In this document: in pieces, positions 28,195 to 37,464 of the stretch | Layout: the number at the start of each line of letters is the position of its first letter | Numbering within the stretch: the stretch's first letter is position 1 | Assembly (NCBI RefSeq): GCF_020480685.1 | Contig: NZ_JAJAFU010000022.1 | Location: 1-40,187, forward strand | Length of the DNA stretch: 40,187 nucleotides | Origin: Deferrivibrio essentukiensis | GTDB lineage: Bacteria; Chrysiogenota; Deferribacteres; Deferribacterales; Deferrivibrionaceae | Direction: 5' to 3' | Notes under the pieces: generated by a model | Database searches by the model: none | What the model saw: only the letters and a program-made list of their open reading frames with translations | What the model was told of the DNA's origin: nothing | Translations under genes and position numbers: made by a program

Positions 28195-29249
28195 TTTGGA
28201 ATACCGGCTTCCTCAAATGTGTACACGTTAGAAATTAAATTCGCTGCTTGCTTTATAATAGGAAATGCCAAAACTGCTCCTGTGCCTTCCCCTAGCCTCA
28301 TGTTTAAATTTAAAATTGGCTCAAGCGACAAATACTCAAGCATTTTTATATGCCCGGGCTCTTCTGAGCAATGCCCTGCAAACATATACTCCCTTACCAA
28401 CGGGTTTAGTTTATAGGCAATCAGTGCACCGGCAGTAGAAATAAACCCGTCTATAATAACGGGAATTTTACTATATGCTGCTGCTAATATTGTACCTGCA
28501 ATTGCACCGATTTCAGCTCCACCAACTTTTGCCAACACATCTATAGGGTCATCTGCATTAGGACTGTGTAAGTCAATCCCTTTTTTTATAATCTCAATCT
28601 TTTTTAATACACCTTCATTAGTTAAACCTGCTCCCTTTCCTGTCATATCTTCAACAGATACCCCTGTAATAACTGCACCAATGGCAGCCGAAGGGGTTGT
28701 ATTTCCTATACCCATTTCCCCTGTCAATACTATATTAAGTTGCTTTTCTTTGATATATTTAAGCGTAATTTCGATACCTGCCTCAATACATTCAATTGCC
28801 TGCTGTCTTGTCATTGCAGGCTCTTTAGCAAAATTTCTTGTCCCATTTACAACCTTTTTTGCTATAAATTCATTCTTTACATTTTGATTATTTTTAAACT
28901 CAAACTTAGAGCCTACATCAGTTAATATGATTTCCAGACCTTCCCTTTTGCCTAACACACTGACTGTTGCCATATCATTTAAAAAGGCATTAAACATTAA
29001 TCCTGTAACTTCTTGTGGAAATGGTGATACTCCCTCTTCTACTACTCCGTGGTCACCTGCCATTACAAAAACAGCTCCTTTTTTTATTTCAGGCTTCAAT
29101 GTTCCATAAATAGCACATAATCTTTCTGAAATATCGTGCAATCTCCCCATAGCTTTTGGAGGCATTAGGAGATTAGCAGTGCGATTTTCTGCCTTTGTCA
29201 TATATTCTTCAGAAGGTTTCTTAATATTTTTCAATATATCATTTAACAT
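28191..29249 (-). CDS. cobT: Nicotinate-nucleotide--dimethylbenzimidazole phosphoribosyltransferase
   Basis: Activates the lower-ligand base to alpha-ribotide for CobS. About 352 residues. [43 protein letters not shown] and the C-terminal [13 protein letters not shown] (catalytic Glu) are present. The frame has an earlier ATG at 29264, but the codons between encode AAGGAG 6 nt before the ATG at 29249, so the latter is chosen. It still overlaps the 3' end of the Cys-rich gene. Confidence 0.96.
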   Translation of the reverse strand: MLNDILKNIKKPSEEYMTKAENRTANLLMPPKAMGRLHDISERLCAIYGTLKPEIKKGAVFVMAGDHGVVEEGVSPFPQEVTGLMFNAFLNDMATVSVLGKREGLEIILTDVGSKFEFKNNQNVKNEFIAKKVVNGTRNFAKEPAMTRQQAIECIEAGIEITLKYIKEKQLNIVLTGEMGIGNTTPSAAIGAVITGVSVEDMTGKGAGLTNEGVLKKIEIIKKGIDLHSPNADDPIDVLAKVGGAEIGAIAGTILAAAYSKIPVIIDGFISTAGALIAYKLNPLVREYMFAGHCSEEPGHIKMLEYLSLEPILNLNMRLGEGTGAVLAFPIIKQAANLISNVYTFEEAGIPK

Positions 29250-29496
29250 TGTCAGCTCCTTCATTTTTTACCTTTTCAAAATACTTTTTAATCCTGCTTA
29301 ATACAAAATCATAACTATTCTCATCATGATTTTTTGTGCAATTAGAGCAATCTTTATAACCATTTAATATCTTAAAGTCTCCACCGCAATCCTCAATGAG
29401 ATACAAAGGGCAAAAGCAAAAAAGACAGTTTTGGTTTTCTATTTTATGACACGGGTAGTACTCACAATCTTTATTGCTGAAAAATTTATAACTCAT
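29239..29496 (-). CDS. Cysteine-rich small protein of cobalamin clusters (PF04071-like)
   Basis: 85 residues with nine cysteines and two histidines arranged [22 protein letters not shown] and DCSNCTKNH. This pattern matches the 'cysteine-rich small domain' family (Pfam PF04071, from memory), whose genes sit next to cobalamin genes in many anaerobes. It probably binds a metal (zinc, cobalt or an iron-sulfur cluster); its function is not known. It lies between cobU and cobT inside the operon with an AGAGGAT SD. Confidence 0.88.
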   Translation of the reverse strand: MSYKFFSNKDCEYYPCHKIENQNCLFCFCPLYLIEDCGGDFKILNGYKDCSNCTKNHDENSYDFVLSRIKKYFEKVKNEGADNVK

Positions 29497-29514
29497 AATA
29501 TCCTCTACGTAATA

Positions 29515-30015
29515 TTATTTTATGTATAAAGGGCACCCTGATACCATAAGTATTGCTTTATCACTAATAGATGCAATTTTTTGATTTACCATTCCCAATA
29601 AGTTAATATATTCTCTTGATAATTTATCCGCTGATATTAACCCTAAACCTACTTCATTTGAAATAAATGCCAGATTTTTAAACTTTGATATTTCAAGGTA
29701 TTTTACCAATCTACCAGTCTCTTTTGAAATCTCTTTTTTATAAAACATAAGATTATTTATCCACATAGTAATGCAGTCAACTAAAACAAATTCGTAAGTT
29801 TTAATCTTTTCCAAAGCCTGAACAATATCTAAAGGCTCTTCAATAGTTTTCCATTCACCTTTTCTCTCAGCCCTATGCAGTAAAATCTTTTTCTCCATCT
29901 CTTCATCAAATGATTCGGCAGTTGCTAAATATGCCTTATCTTTAAAACCACTTCCTAAGCTCAATCCAAAGGTTGTCTTTCCGCTTTTAATCCCACCTGT
30001 TATAAACGTAATCAT
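29515..30015 (-). CDS. cobU: Adenosylcobinamide kinase / adenosylcobinamide-phosphate guanylyltransferase
   Basis: Phosphorylates AdoCbi and converts AdoCbi-P to AdoCbi-GDP. 166 residues. P-loop GGIKSGKT (7-14), ATAESFDEEM, HRAER with His47 as the likely guanylylated residue, FISNEVGLG and the C-terminal NQKIASISDKAILMVSG segment. It overlaps cbiR by 29 bp, the longest overlap in the operon. Confidence 0.96.
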   Translation of the reverse strand: MITFITGGIKSGKTTFGLSLGSGFKDKAYLATAESFDEEMEKKILLHRAERKGEWKTIEEPLDIVQALEKIKTYEFVLVDCITMWINNLMFYKKEISKETGRLVKYLEISKFKNLAFISNEVGLGLISADKLSREYINLLGMVNQKIASISDKAILMVSGCPLYIK

Positions 30016-30706
30016 TTTCTCTAAAAAACTCCTTTAAATAATTAATTGAGTCAAAAAAATCCTTCTTACCAAAAATTTCGATAATTATATCAACGTCATT
30101 CTCACTTGCAAAATCAAATAGGTATTTCAAAAGTTTTTTGTCCAGATATCTAACCGAAAGATGATCTTTACCATCTTTAACACCATGTAAATGATAGGCT
30201 TTGATGGTGCTGCTATAAGTGTTAATAAATTCTTTAATATCAATCCCTTTTAATACAGCATGGCCTACATCAAAACAGATATCAGCACCTTTTGTTTTTA
30301 CCTTATCAAAGAAATGTACCTCATTAATATTTTCTACTAACGTAGCAGGAAATTTTGCCAAAAATTTTTCCAAATAATCAAAAAATATCTTATTATTTAC
30401 AGGATGTACAATTAATCGCTCAGGCTTTAAAAATGAAAGTTTTTCGGCAAAAAATATTAATCTATCCCAATCCCTTTCTTTTCCCAAATCTAAATCAATA
30501 GGCATATGGATATAATATTTTAATTCTTGCTTGGCTTCTATCAATTGCTCAATCTCTGTTTCATCCGGCAAATCATAATGATTAAAGCTGTCAAGATACA
30601 AAAGTTGCACAATATCAACCTTATTTTGTAAATATTTTACATTCACTACCCTGCTGTCGTGAATAATAAAAGATGTGGTGCCTATTGATTTAATCTCTTT
30701 CTTCAT
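29987..30706 (-). CDS. cbiR: Cobamide-remodelling phosphodiesterase CbiR (TIM barrel)
   Basis: 239 residues of the AP-endonuclease-2 / xylose-isomerase-like TIM-barrel family. It opens KSIGTTSFIIHDSRV, typical of CbiR. Putative metal ligands are H67 (IHMP), H101 (VHP), E125 (VEN), D146 and H149 (DVGH), H172 and H174 (YHLHG) and E210 (EIF). CbiR, described in Akkermansia, removes the lower nucleotide loop of cobamides so they can be rebuilt with another base (established from literature I recall). The start shares a base with the tonB stop, and the end overlaps cobU, whose substrate is the expected product AdoCbi-P. Generic sugar-phosphate isomerase is the alternative call; the context argues for CbiR. 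Confidence 0.85.
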   Translation of the reverse strand: MKKEIKSIGTTSFIIHDSRVVNVKYLQNKVDIVQLLYLDSFNHYDLPDETEIEQLIEAKQELKYYIHMPIDLDLGKERDWDRLIFFAEKLSFLKPERLIVHPVNNKIFFDYLEKFLAKFPATLVENINEVHFFDKVKTKGADICFDVGHAVLKGIDIKEFINTYSSTIKAYHLHGVKDGKDHLSVRYLDKKLLKYLFDFASENDVDIIIEIFGKKDFFDSINYLKEFFRENDYVYNRWD

Positions 30707-31464
30707 TATTGAAGCCTATATGAAATCTTTAATGGGAAACTTACTGTTTCAGGTGGAAGCTGCTCAAATGTAATTTTTTCCTGCATGTCCAATGTATTTT
30801 TATCAAGTATTTCATAACCTGAAGATTTCAGTATCTCTAATTTTTCCAGTTTACCTAATTTGCTAACCGTTATCATAACCTCAACATCACCTTCAATCCC
30901 CCTTCGTCTTGCTAGAAAAGGATATTCCAACCTTTCTTTAATTTTTGACAATATATATTTAGAATAGCTTTTTATATCAAATGCAGGCTCTAAATCATTA
31001 CTCTCTGCTACATCCTCTTGAGTAGCTACCTCGTTAAATTTACTTTCTACATTTTTAAGCACATTAGTTTTGGTTATAGTATACGTATAACCTTCTGTTG
31101 GTTTTGCAGAATTTGAAATATCTTTATTTATTGACTGTATCTTAACATCATTTACTTTTTTGATAGGAATATTGTCTTTATCGGGGATATCAGCAATTTT
31201 ATTTTTTATAAAAGGTTTAGGTCTAACCCTTTCTATTTTTTTGAGCGGCTGTTTTTCTATGTGTATATTTTTGTCTATTTTTTCTGTTTTAACATGATGT
31301 GGTGCAACTTGATTCTTTTTGGAAACTGTTAATATATCCAAGCTATATAATTTATGATTGTATAACTGCTTATCAAAACTCATATTTACCTTTAATGAAT
31401 AAAAAAGAATAGTATGAATTAAAACTGAAAAAATAAGAAAAAAATTAAATCTATTTTTTATCAA
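30706..31464 (-). CDS. tonB: TonB family energy-transducing protein
   Basis: 252 residues: an N-terminal membrane anchor (about 6-24), a long charged Lys/Pro-rich periplasmic linker, and a C-terminal TonB domain (about 165-252; YPFLARRRGIEGDVEVMITVSKLG ... LEILKSSGYEILD). It couples the proton-motive force to the outer-membrane receptor, here most likely BtuB of the same operon. The start is TTG with AGGAG 7 nt ahead, inside the 3' end of the ABC ATPase gene. No exbB or exbD is in the window. Confidence 0.9.
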   Translation of the reverse strand: MIKNRFNFFLIFSVLIHTILFYSLKVNMSFDKQLYNHKLYSLDILTVSKKNQVAPHHVKTEKIDKNIHIEKQPLKKIERVRPKPFIKNKIADIPDKDNIPIKKVNDVKIQSINKDISNSAKPTEGYTYTITKTNVLKNVESKFNEVATQEDVAESNDLEPAFDIKSYSKYILSKIKERLEYPFLARRRGIEGDVEVMITVSKLGKLEKLEILKSSGYEILDKNTLDMQEKITFEQLPPETVSFPLKISYRLQ

Positions 31465-32275
31465 TTTTAACTCCTAAAATACTCTTTAAAGCATTTTTTG
31501 AAGCCGGCAATACCATAGGCTTCTTTGATACTGGGTTTATATCTGTCACGATTACAGTTTGGTAAACTTCTTCAAGTATTTCATATGTAATAATTTTCTC
31601 AGGCTCACCCGACTTAAATATTGCTCCATTATTTAGTAAAATTAAGTCGCTGCAATATTCGGCAGCTAAGTTCAAATCGTGCAAGATACAGACAATTGTC
31701 AATCCCATATTTTCATTTAACTCTTGCAACAAATCTAATATTTTAATTTGATAATTTAAATCAAGATGTGCGGTAGGCTCGTCCAAAAACAAAATTTCAG
31801 GCTCCTGCGCTAAGGCTGAACATATAGCCACCACCTGCTGCAGCCCTCCACTCAATTCATACATATATTTATTTTCATAATGCAGAATATCAAATATTTT
31901 CATATACTTATATGCTATTTCCCTATCTTTCCCCGTTTCAAAGAGTTGGAAACTTTTAAAATGAGGAAGCCTTCCTGCAAGAATAAAGTCAATCACTTTT
32001 ATATCCTTATTCTCCACAAACTGACTTACATAAGCAATTTTTTTACTCCTCTGCTTTTGGTTATAAGAATAAAAATCCTTTTCATCTAAAAAAATGCTGC
32101 CACTAAAAGGTTTTAATATTCCTGTCATTGTCTTTAAAAGTGTAGATTTTCCTGAGCCATTTGGGCCTATAATTCCATAAAATTTTGATTTATAGATAGT
32201 TAAGTTTATCCCTTTTAAAGAAAACCCTTTTTCATATCCCGAAATTATATTTTCAAGCCTCAAGATTTCAGTCAT
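31451..32275 (-). CDS. btuD: Cobalamin/corrinoid ABC transporter ATP-binding protein
   Basis: 274 residues, the FecE/BtuD-type ATPase. Walker A GPNGSGKST (37-45), Q-loop YVSQF, signature LSGGLQQ (141-147), Walker B ILFLDEP (161-167) and H-loop His199. It overlaps btuC by 4 bp. The fold alone would also fit siderophore uptake; the riboswitch and gene set point to corrinoid. Confidence 0.92.
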   Translation of the reverse strand: MTEILRLENIISGYEKGFSLKGINLTIYKSKFYGIIGPNGSGKSTLLKTMTGILKPFSGSIFLDEKDFYSYNQKQRSKKIAYVSQFVENKDIKVIDFILAGRLPHFKSFQLFETGKDREIAYKYMKIFDILHYENKYMYELSGGLQQVVAICSALAQEPEILFLDEPTAHLDLNYQIKILDLLQELNENMGLTIVCILHDLNLAAEYCSDLILLNNGAIFKSGEPEKIITYEILEEVYQTVIVTDINPVSKKPMVLPASKNALKSILGVKIDKK

Positions 32276-33240
32276 GCCCTCTTCTCTTTTCTGAAAATAT
32301 AGATAAAAAATATTCCGCCAAGAATTCCGGTAACAACACCCACAGGCAACTCATTCGGATAAATTATTTTAGAAGCAATAAAATCTGAAAGCATCAAAAA
32401 TATTGCTCCACCTAAGAATGAGGCTATAAATAATATTCTAAAATCATTGTAAAACAATTTTCTCATTATATGAGGAATAATTAAACCTATAAATCCAATT
32501 ATCCCTGTAACAGACACAGATGCTGCCGTTAATAAAGAAGAGAGTATTACCGTTATTTTAATAACCTGCTCCACATTTACTCCTAAAGTAGCACCCTTTT
32601 CATAACCAAACTGTAAAGCATTTAATTTGTTTGCAAAAAAATAAAATATCAAAAGTCCAAAAAGTGTAATGCAGCCCAAAGCAATATTTAGATTATTTTG
32701 AGCATTACTGAGCGAGCCCATCATCCAAAAAATTATTCCATGTAAATTTTGTGTATTTGAAACAGCTAAAATCAACATTAAAATAGATGATGAGATAAAA
32801 CTTATCATAACACCGATTAGAAGTAATGTTTTTATATCCAACTTATAATTTTTTATTGCAATTACATAAAGTAGCAAAAGGACCAAAATTGCTCCTAAAA
32901 AACCGGCACTTATTAGTGAAAAAACGCCAAATATTTTATTTAATGATAGACTTAGGGCAACTGCAACACCAACCGCAGCACCACCAGAAACACCTAAAGT
33001 ATATGGTTCTACTAAACTATTACGAAAAACTCCCTGCAACGCAGCACCGCATATTGAAAGACTACCACCTGCAAGTATTGCTAACACAGCCCTAGGCAAC
33101 CTTAAATTTAATAAGATTGTTTTATCAATATCCGAAGATTTCTCAAACAGATGAAGCCCATACGTAATATTAAAATAAGCCATTATAATCAATATAAAAA
33201 AAAGAATAATTATCTTAATAAGCGCTCTCTTTTTAACCAT
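32272..33240 (-). CDS. btuC: Cobalamin/corrinoid ABC transporter permease (FecCD family)
   Basis: 322 residues with about nine to ten hydrophobic segments. NLRLPRAVLAILAGGSLSICGAALQGVFRNSLVEP (start about 46) and GFIGLIIPHIMR (near 242) are FecCD/BtuC hallmarks. It overlaps cbiB by 8 bp and btuD by 4 bp. Confidence 0.93.
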   Translation of the reverse strand: MVKKRALIKIIILFFILIIMAYFNITYGLHLFEKSSDIDKTILLNLRLPRAVLAILAGGSLSICGAALQGVFRNSLVEPYTLGVSGGAAVGVAVALSLSLNKIFGVFSLISAGFLGAILVLLLLYVIAIKNYKLDIKTLLLIGVMISFISSSILMLILAVSNTQNLHGIIFWMMGSLSNAQNNLNIALGCITLFGLLIFYFFANKLNALQFGYEKGATLGVNVEQVIKITVILSSLLTAASVSVTGIIGFIGLIIPHIMRKLFYNDFRILFIASFLGGAIFLMLSDFIASKIIYPNELPVGVVTGILGGIFFIYIFRKEKRA

Positions 33241-34171
33241 ATAAATTCAGCCTTAATGCAGTAATAATGATTACAAATAAAACGGTAACTTTCATATTTA
33301 TGTTGCATACATCAAGAATATCCTTTTTTAAAATAATTCTATCATTGTCACCAATAGTGCCTTTATCAATTTTTATATTGTTGTAATAGTTTACTCCGCC
33401 AAGCTGACAATTCAAAAAACCTGCAATTGCAGCTTCAGGATAACCTGAATTTGGACTTGTGTGAACTCGTGCAAACTTTTTAACACCTTTAAGCACATCA
33501 TCTTTCAAAGTAACAACGTATATCAATAAGGCAGTTAACCTTGCCGGGATAAAATTTAACAAGTCATCTATTTTTGCTGAAAAATATCCAAAATTTCTAT
33601 ATTTATCATTTTTATAACCGACTATAGAATCAAGGGTATTTACGGTTTTATATACATAAAGAAAATAAATTCCACCTAAGAAATAGTAAAACAAAGGTGC
33701 TATAACCCCATCACACAAATTTTCTGAGGTAGTTTCAATTACTGCCTTTCTTATCTGATTTTCATCAAACTGTTTTGTATCTCTACCCACAATAAAGCTT
33801 AACTCTTTCCTTGCAATTTCTATATCATTACTACTTAATTTGCTTTCAATACTTTTAGCTCGGGTTATCAACTCTTTATTTGAAATTCCAAAATACACAA
33901 GCAGCGATAAAATAAATATTCTGTAATATGTGGTTTCAAATATATTTATCACTAAATAAATTAAAACATATACTGCCAATATACAGCTAATAAAATAAAA
34001 TAGACCGTAAAGCTTCATTTTAGCAGAATTTTTGGTCTTCTTATAAAATATTTTTTCAAAAAATGTTGATATTTTACCTATCAATCTTATTGGGTGAAAT
34101 TTACTTTCAGGGTCACCAAAAACAAAATCCAAAAAAAATCCAATTATCAGAGGAAAAATAAAATCATTCAT
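33233..34171 (-). CDS. cbiB: Adenosylcobinamide-phosphate synthase
   Basis: 312 residues, inner-membrane enzyme that attaches aminopropanol phosphate to cobyric acid. FVFGDPESKFHPIRLIGK (about 15-32), VGRDTKQFDENQIRKAVIETTSENLCDGVIAPLFYY, NTLDSIVGYKNDKYRNFGYFSAKIDD and NSGYPEAAIAGFL are conserved CbiB segments. It overlaps cobD by 8 bp. Confidence 0.95.
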   Translation of the reverse strand: MNDFIFPLIIGFFLDFVFGDPESKFHPIRLIGKISTFFEKIFYKKTKNSAKMKLYGLFYFISCILAVYVLIYLVINIFETTYYRIFILSLLVYFGISNKELITRAKSIESKLSSNDIEIARKELSFIVGRDTKQFDENQIRKAVIETTSENLCDGVIAPLFYYFLGGIYFLYVYKTVNTLDSIVGYKNDKYRNFGYFSAKIDDLLNFIPARLTALLIYVVTLKDDVLKGVKKFARVHTSPNSGYPEAAIAGFLNCQLGGVNYYNNIKIDKGTIGDNDRIILKKDILDVCNINMKVTVLFVIIITALRLNLYG

Positions 34172-35168
34172 AGAATTTTCTCAATCCTTCAAGTAATATC
34201 AGATTATTATCCCTCATCAAGGTTGCAACCCGAAAATAATTTTCCGAAAGCCCTCTAAAATTAGAGGCATCTCTTATTAAAATTGAACAGTTTTCCGCTA
34301 AAAATCTTTTTAAAATTAATGATGCCACATTACTTTTACACAGGAAAAAATTTAACTCACTAAAATAAACTTCCACTCTTTTTATCTTAGAAATCTCACC
34401 CTGTAGCCATTTTGACTCATTTACTATCAATTCAAAATGTGGCTTCAATTCACTATAATTATCAATGATAAATTCACCTGCCAAAAGTGCAAGAGAGTTA
34501 ACACTCCAAGTATATTGAAGATTACATATTTTCCTTACAATATCTTTATTACCAACCAGATAACCTAATCTTAAGCCAGGTATTGCAAATACCTTAGTAA
34601 ATGATTTTAAAACAATTAAATTATTAAATTTATCAACATATTCTACCAAAGATATATCATTAAGCAAAAACTCAACATAAGCTTCATCTACAATGAAAAA
34701 TGTTTCTTTAAATTTATTTAAATAAAATATAATTTCTTCCCTTTCATAAAACTTACCATCAGGGTTATTCGGATTGCAAAGAAAAACCAAATCAACATCT
34801 CTTTCTAAATCGGATAAGCTATTAATAAATATTAATTTGTGATTATAACGCATAGCAGCTTCTTCATATTCTATAAATGTTGGGACTAAAATAGCTGTCT
34901 TTGCATTCTTAAATAACTCTGCTATCAAATATATCCCTTCTATTGAGCCGTTTAAGATAAAAATGTTATCCTGCAACACGTTTAAAAAACTTGATATTTT
35001 TTCTTTTAAGCGTCTGCTTTCAATATCGGGATAGTGCTCAAAAACATTTACATTTTCAGCTAAATAGCTTTTTAATTTGCTGTGCATACCGTAAGGGGAA
35101 ATATTTGTACTGAAATCATATTTAATATCCTCAAACTCAGAAATATTTCCGCCGTGCCCTTTTAACAT
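34164..35168 (-). CDS. cobD: Threonine-phosphate decarboxylase
   Basis: PLP enzyme of the histidinol-phosphate-aminotransferase fold that makes aminopropanol phosphate for CbiB. About 334 residues. GHGGNI at the N-terminus, YDFSTNISPYG, CNPNNPDGK (131-139), the VDEAYVEF strand and PLP-binding K192 in VLKSFTKVFAIPGLRLGY. The ATG at 35168 (MLKGHGGNI) is preferred over 35183, which has no SD. Pairing with cbiB and cobQ distinguishes it from HisC. Confidence 0.93.
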   Translation of the reverse strand: MLKGHGGNISEFEDIKYDFSTNISPYGMHSKLKSYLAENVNVFEHYPDIESRRLKEKISSFLNVLQDNIFILNGSIEGIYLIAELFKNAKTAILVPTFIEYEEAAMRYNHKLIFINSLSDLERDVDLVFLCNPNNPDGKFYEREEIIFYLNKFKETFFIVDEAYVEFLLNDISLVEYVDKFNNLIVLKSFTKVFAIPGLRLGYLVGNKDIVRKICNLQYTWSVNSLALLAGEFIIDNYSELKPHFELIVNESKWLQGEISKIKRVEVYFSELNFFLCKSNVASLILKRFLAENCSILIRDASNFRGLSENYFRVATLMRDNNLILLEGLRKFYE

Positions 35169-36631
35169 TTTCCACTCATACAATCATATATATAGTTTAT
35201 ATTAAGGGAGCTTCTCAAAATATCTGCCAATTTATCATACTGCCTATCTTTAAATGCGGCAAAGTCTTCTAAAGTTATCTCTTTTCTAATAATATCTCTC
35301 AATACAATACTGTTGTCGAAAATACCGTGAATATATGTACCAAAACACTTTTCATTCAATAGGAAGCCTTCAGCAGAACCATCTTCAAAAAAGTTTAGAG
35401 GGCTATTTTCAAAAAATGTTGTTTCCCCCATATGAATCTCATAACCTATACATTTTTCAGGATAATTTTTATATCTAAAACTTCGTTGTACCGTTTTTTT
35501 ATCTTTGGTCATCCTTGTAACTATTGGGAAAATACCTATACCATCAATCTCTTGAACATCACTTTCCACCCCATAAGGGTCGAATATTTTTCTTCCCAAA
35601 ATCTGAAAACCGCCACATATCCCTATCACACCTTTACCACTGTTAACATGTTTTTTAATTGCTCTATCAAAGCCTTTTCTTTTTAAATATAGCATATCAG
35701 AAATGGTGTTTTTGCTGCCTGGAACAATAATCAGATCTGCATCATCCAGCTCCTCAGGATTCTCCGCATAAAACAGATTTACATCATCGATACGCTCAAA
35801 TGGAGCAAAATCAGTAAAATTAGACATATGTTTCAACAGCACCACTGCTACTTTAAAAACTTTGCTTTTATCCGAATATCGTTTTTTACAATTTAAACTG
35901 TCCTCTTCATCAAGATAAATATCCCTAAAGTATGGTATTACACCAACAACAGGAACACCGGTTAACTGTTCAATAATTTTTTTACCATCTTCAAAAAGTG
36001 AAATGTCACCTCTAAATTTGTTTATTATAAAACCTTTGATTAATTTCCTATCTTCCTCTTTTAATAACTTATAATGTCCGTAAATATTCCCTATGACACC
36101 GCCTTTATCAATATCAGCAATTAAAAATACCGCAGCATTTGTAAACCTTGCCACAGGCATATTAACAATATCTTTTTCCCACAAATTCATTTCACTAATA
36201 CTGCCTGCACCCTCAATAAGTATCGGGAAATATTTATTTTGTAGATAGTAATAGGAATTTTTAACCTCTTGAAAAAAATTGTTTTTTAAATCATTACCAA
36301 AATAATCCTTAGCAGAAAAATTTCCTATAGGTTTGCCATTTAATACAATCTGACTCTCAGTATCCTTATTAGGCTTTAAAAGAATTGGATTCATCTGCAC
36401 TTCAGGCTCAACCTTGCAACTTTCTGCCTGCATTGCTTGAGCCCTGCCAATTTCAAGACCATCTTTTGTGACAAAACTGTTAAGTGCCATATTTTGAGCT
36501 TTAAATGGTGCCGGGTTAAAACCATCCTGTTTTAAAATTCTCCCAATACCTGCTACAATTATGCTTTTACCCACATCTGAGCCGGTGCCAACAAACATCA
36601 AAGGTCTACAGTTATTTTTTAGACCCTTCAT
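35162..36631 (-). CDS. cobQ: Cobyric acid synthase
   Basis: Amidates four carboxylates of adenosylcobyrinic acid diamide using glutamine. 489 residues. N-terminal dethiobiotin-synthetase-like domain MFVGTGSDVGKSIIVAGIGR (12-31) with FKAQNMALNSFVT, and a C-terminal glutaminase with nucleophile C339 (GVIGICGGFQILG) and H435 (GTYIHGIF). The ATG overlaps the btuF stop by 4 bp. It is the only late-ring amidase here; cobB/cbiA is absent from the window. Confidence 0.96.
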   Translation of the reverse strand: MKGLKNNCRPLMFVGTGSDVGKSIIVAGIGRILKQDGFNPAPFKAQNMALNSFVTKDGLEIGRAQAMQAESCKVEPEVQMNPILLKPNKDTESQIVLNGKPIGNFSAKDYFGNDLKNNFFQEVKNSYYYLQNKYFPILIEGAGSISEMNLWEKDIVNMPVARFTNAAVFLIADIDKGGVIGNIYGHYKLLKEEDRKLIKGFIINKFRGDISLFEDGKKIIEQLTGVPVVGVIPYFRDIYLDEEDSLNCKKRYSDKSKVFKVAVVLLKHMSNFTDFAPFERIDDVNLFYAENPEELDDADLIIVPGSKNTISDMLYLKRKGFDRAIKKHVNSGKGVIGICGGFQILGRKIFDPYGVESDVQEIDGIGIFPIVTRMTKDKKTVQRSFRYKNYPEKCIGYEIHMGETTFFENSPLNFFEDGSAEGFLLNEKCFGTYIHGIFDNSIVLRDIIRKEITLEDFAAFKDRQYDKLADILRSSLNINYIYDCMSGKC

Positions 36632-37464
36632 CTGTTTACAAGCTCGCCTAAATTTTCAATCAAATCAATCAAATCCGGTAAGTAAGGGCTACCAAGCCTA
36701 TCAGCATCTATGATAAATAGTTTATCTTTTTTTACCGCATTTACAAAATCGTATTTTTTAAAATCATCAATCACATCATTAGCAATTGCACCCATATCCA
36801 TTACAAATATTACATCAGGATTTTCTTTTAAAATAAACTCCTTTGAAATAATTCCCGAATTTAAATTTCCAGCAATATTTATTCCATCGATAAGGTTTAT
36901 TATATCATCTATATATGTATTTTTTGGTGCTGTAAAAAGTGGGTTAGCACCAATTAAAAAAACAACTTTCTTCTTATCGTTATGTAAAAATTTAGTTTTA
37001 ATCTTTTCTAATCTACTTTTTGACTCGTTTACAATTTTTTCAGCTTTCTGCACTTTACCTGTAATTTCCCCTAATCTTACTACCGATTGAAAAATATCAT
37101 CAATGCTTTTTGGGTATTCAAAAACTTCCACATTTACCTTCAAACTTTTAAGTTTCTCTATAGACTTTATGTTTGTCAAAGAATTTGCCATTACAATATC
37201 TGGTTTTAGTTGAAGAATAGCCTCTATATTAATTGCCGAAACTGAGCCTATCACTTTTGCATTTGTATCTTTTTTATGAGCCAAAGGGCAATAACTTGTG
37301 CACCCAACAATATTATTTTCAAGACCCATAGTTATTAATTGCTTTGTAATGGAAGGGGTCAGTGAAATTATTCTAATATCTTTTGCATAAACAGGTAAAT
37401 TTAGCAAAAATACAAAATTTAAGGCGACAATAAGCCGCCTTAAACATTTAGAAGTTATAAACAT
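36628..37464 (-). CDS. btuF: Periplasmic corrinoid-binding protein BtuF
   Basis: 278 residues with a Sec signal peptide (about 1-28, cut after VYA). The type III periplasmic binding fold shows RIISLTPSITKQLITMGLENNIVGCTSYC, LKPDIVMANSL, a long connecting helix and NPDVIFVMD. It delivers substrate to BtuCD, though the genes are separated by cobQ, cobD and cbiB. The start lies within the 3' end of btuB (17-bp overlap). Ligand specificity is inferred from the operon. Confidence 0.9.
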   Translation of the reverse strand: MFITSKCLRRLIVALNFVFLLNLPVYAKDIRIISLTPSITKQLITMGLENNIVGCTSYCPLAHKKDTNAKVIGSVSAINIEAILQLKPDIVMANSLTNIKSIEKLKSLKVNVEVFEYPKSIDDIFQSVVRLGEITGKVQKAEKIVNESKSRLEKIKTKFLHNDKKKVVFLIGANPLFTAPKNTYIDDIINLIDGINIAGNLNSGIISKEFILKENPDVIFVMDMGAIANDVIDDFKKYDFVNAVKKDKLFIIDADRLGSPYLPDLIDLIENLGELVNR

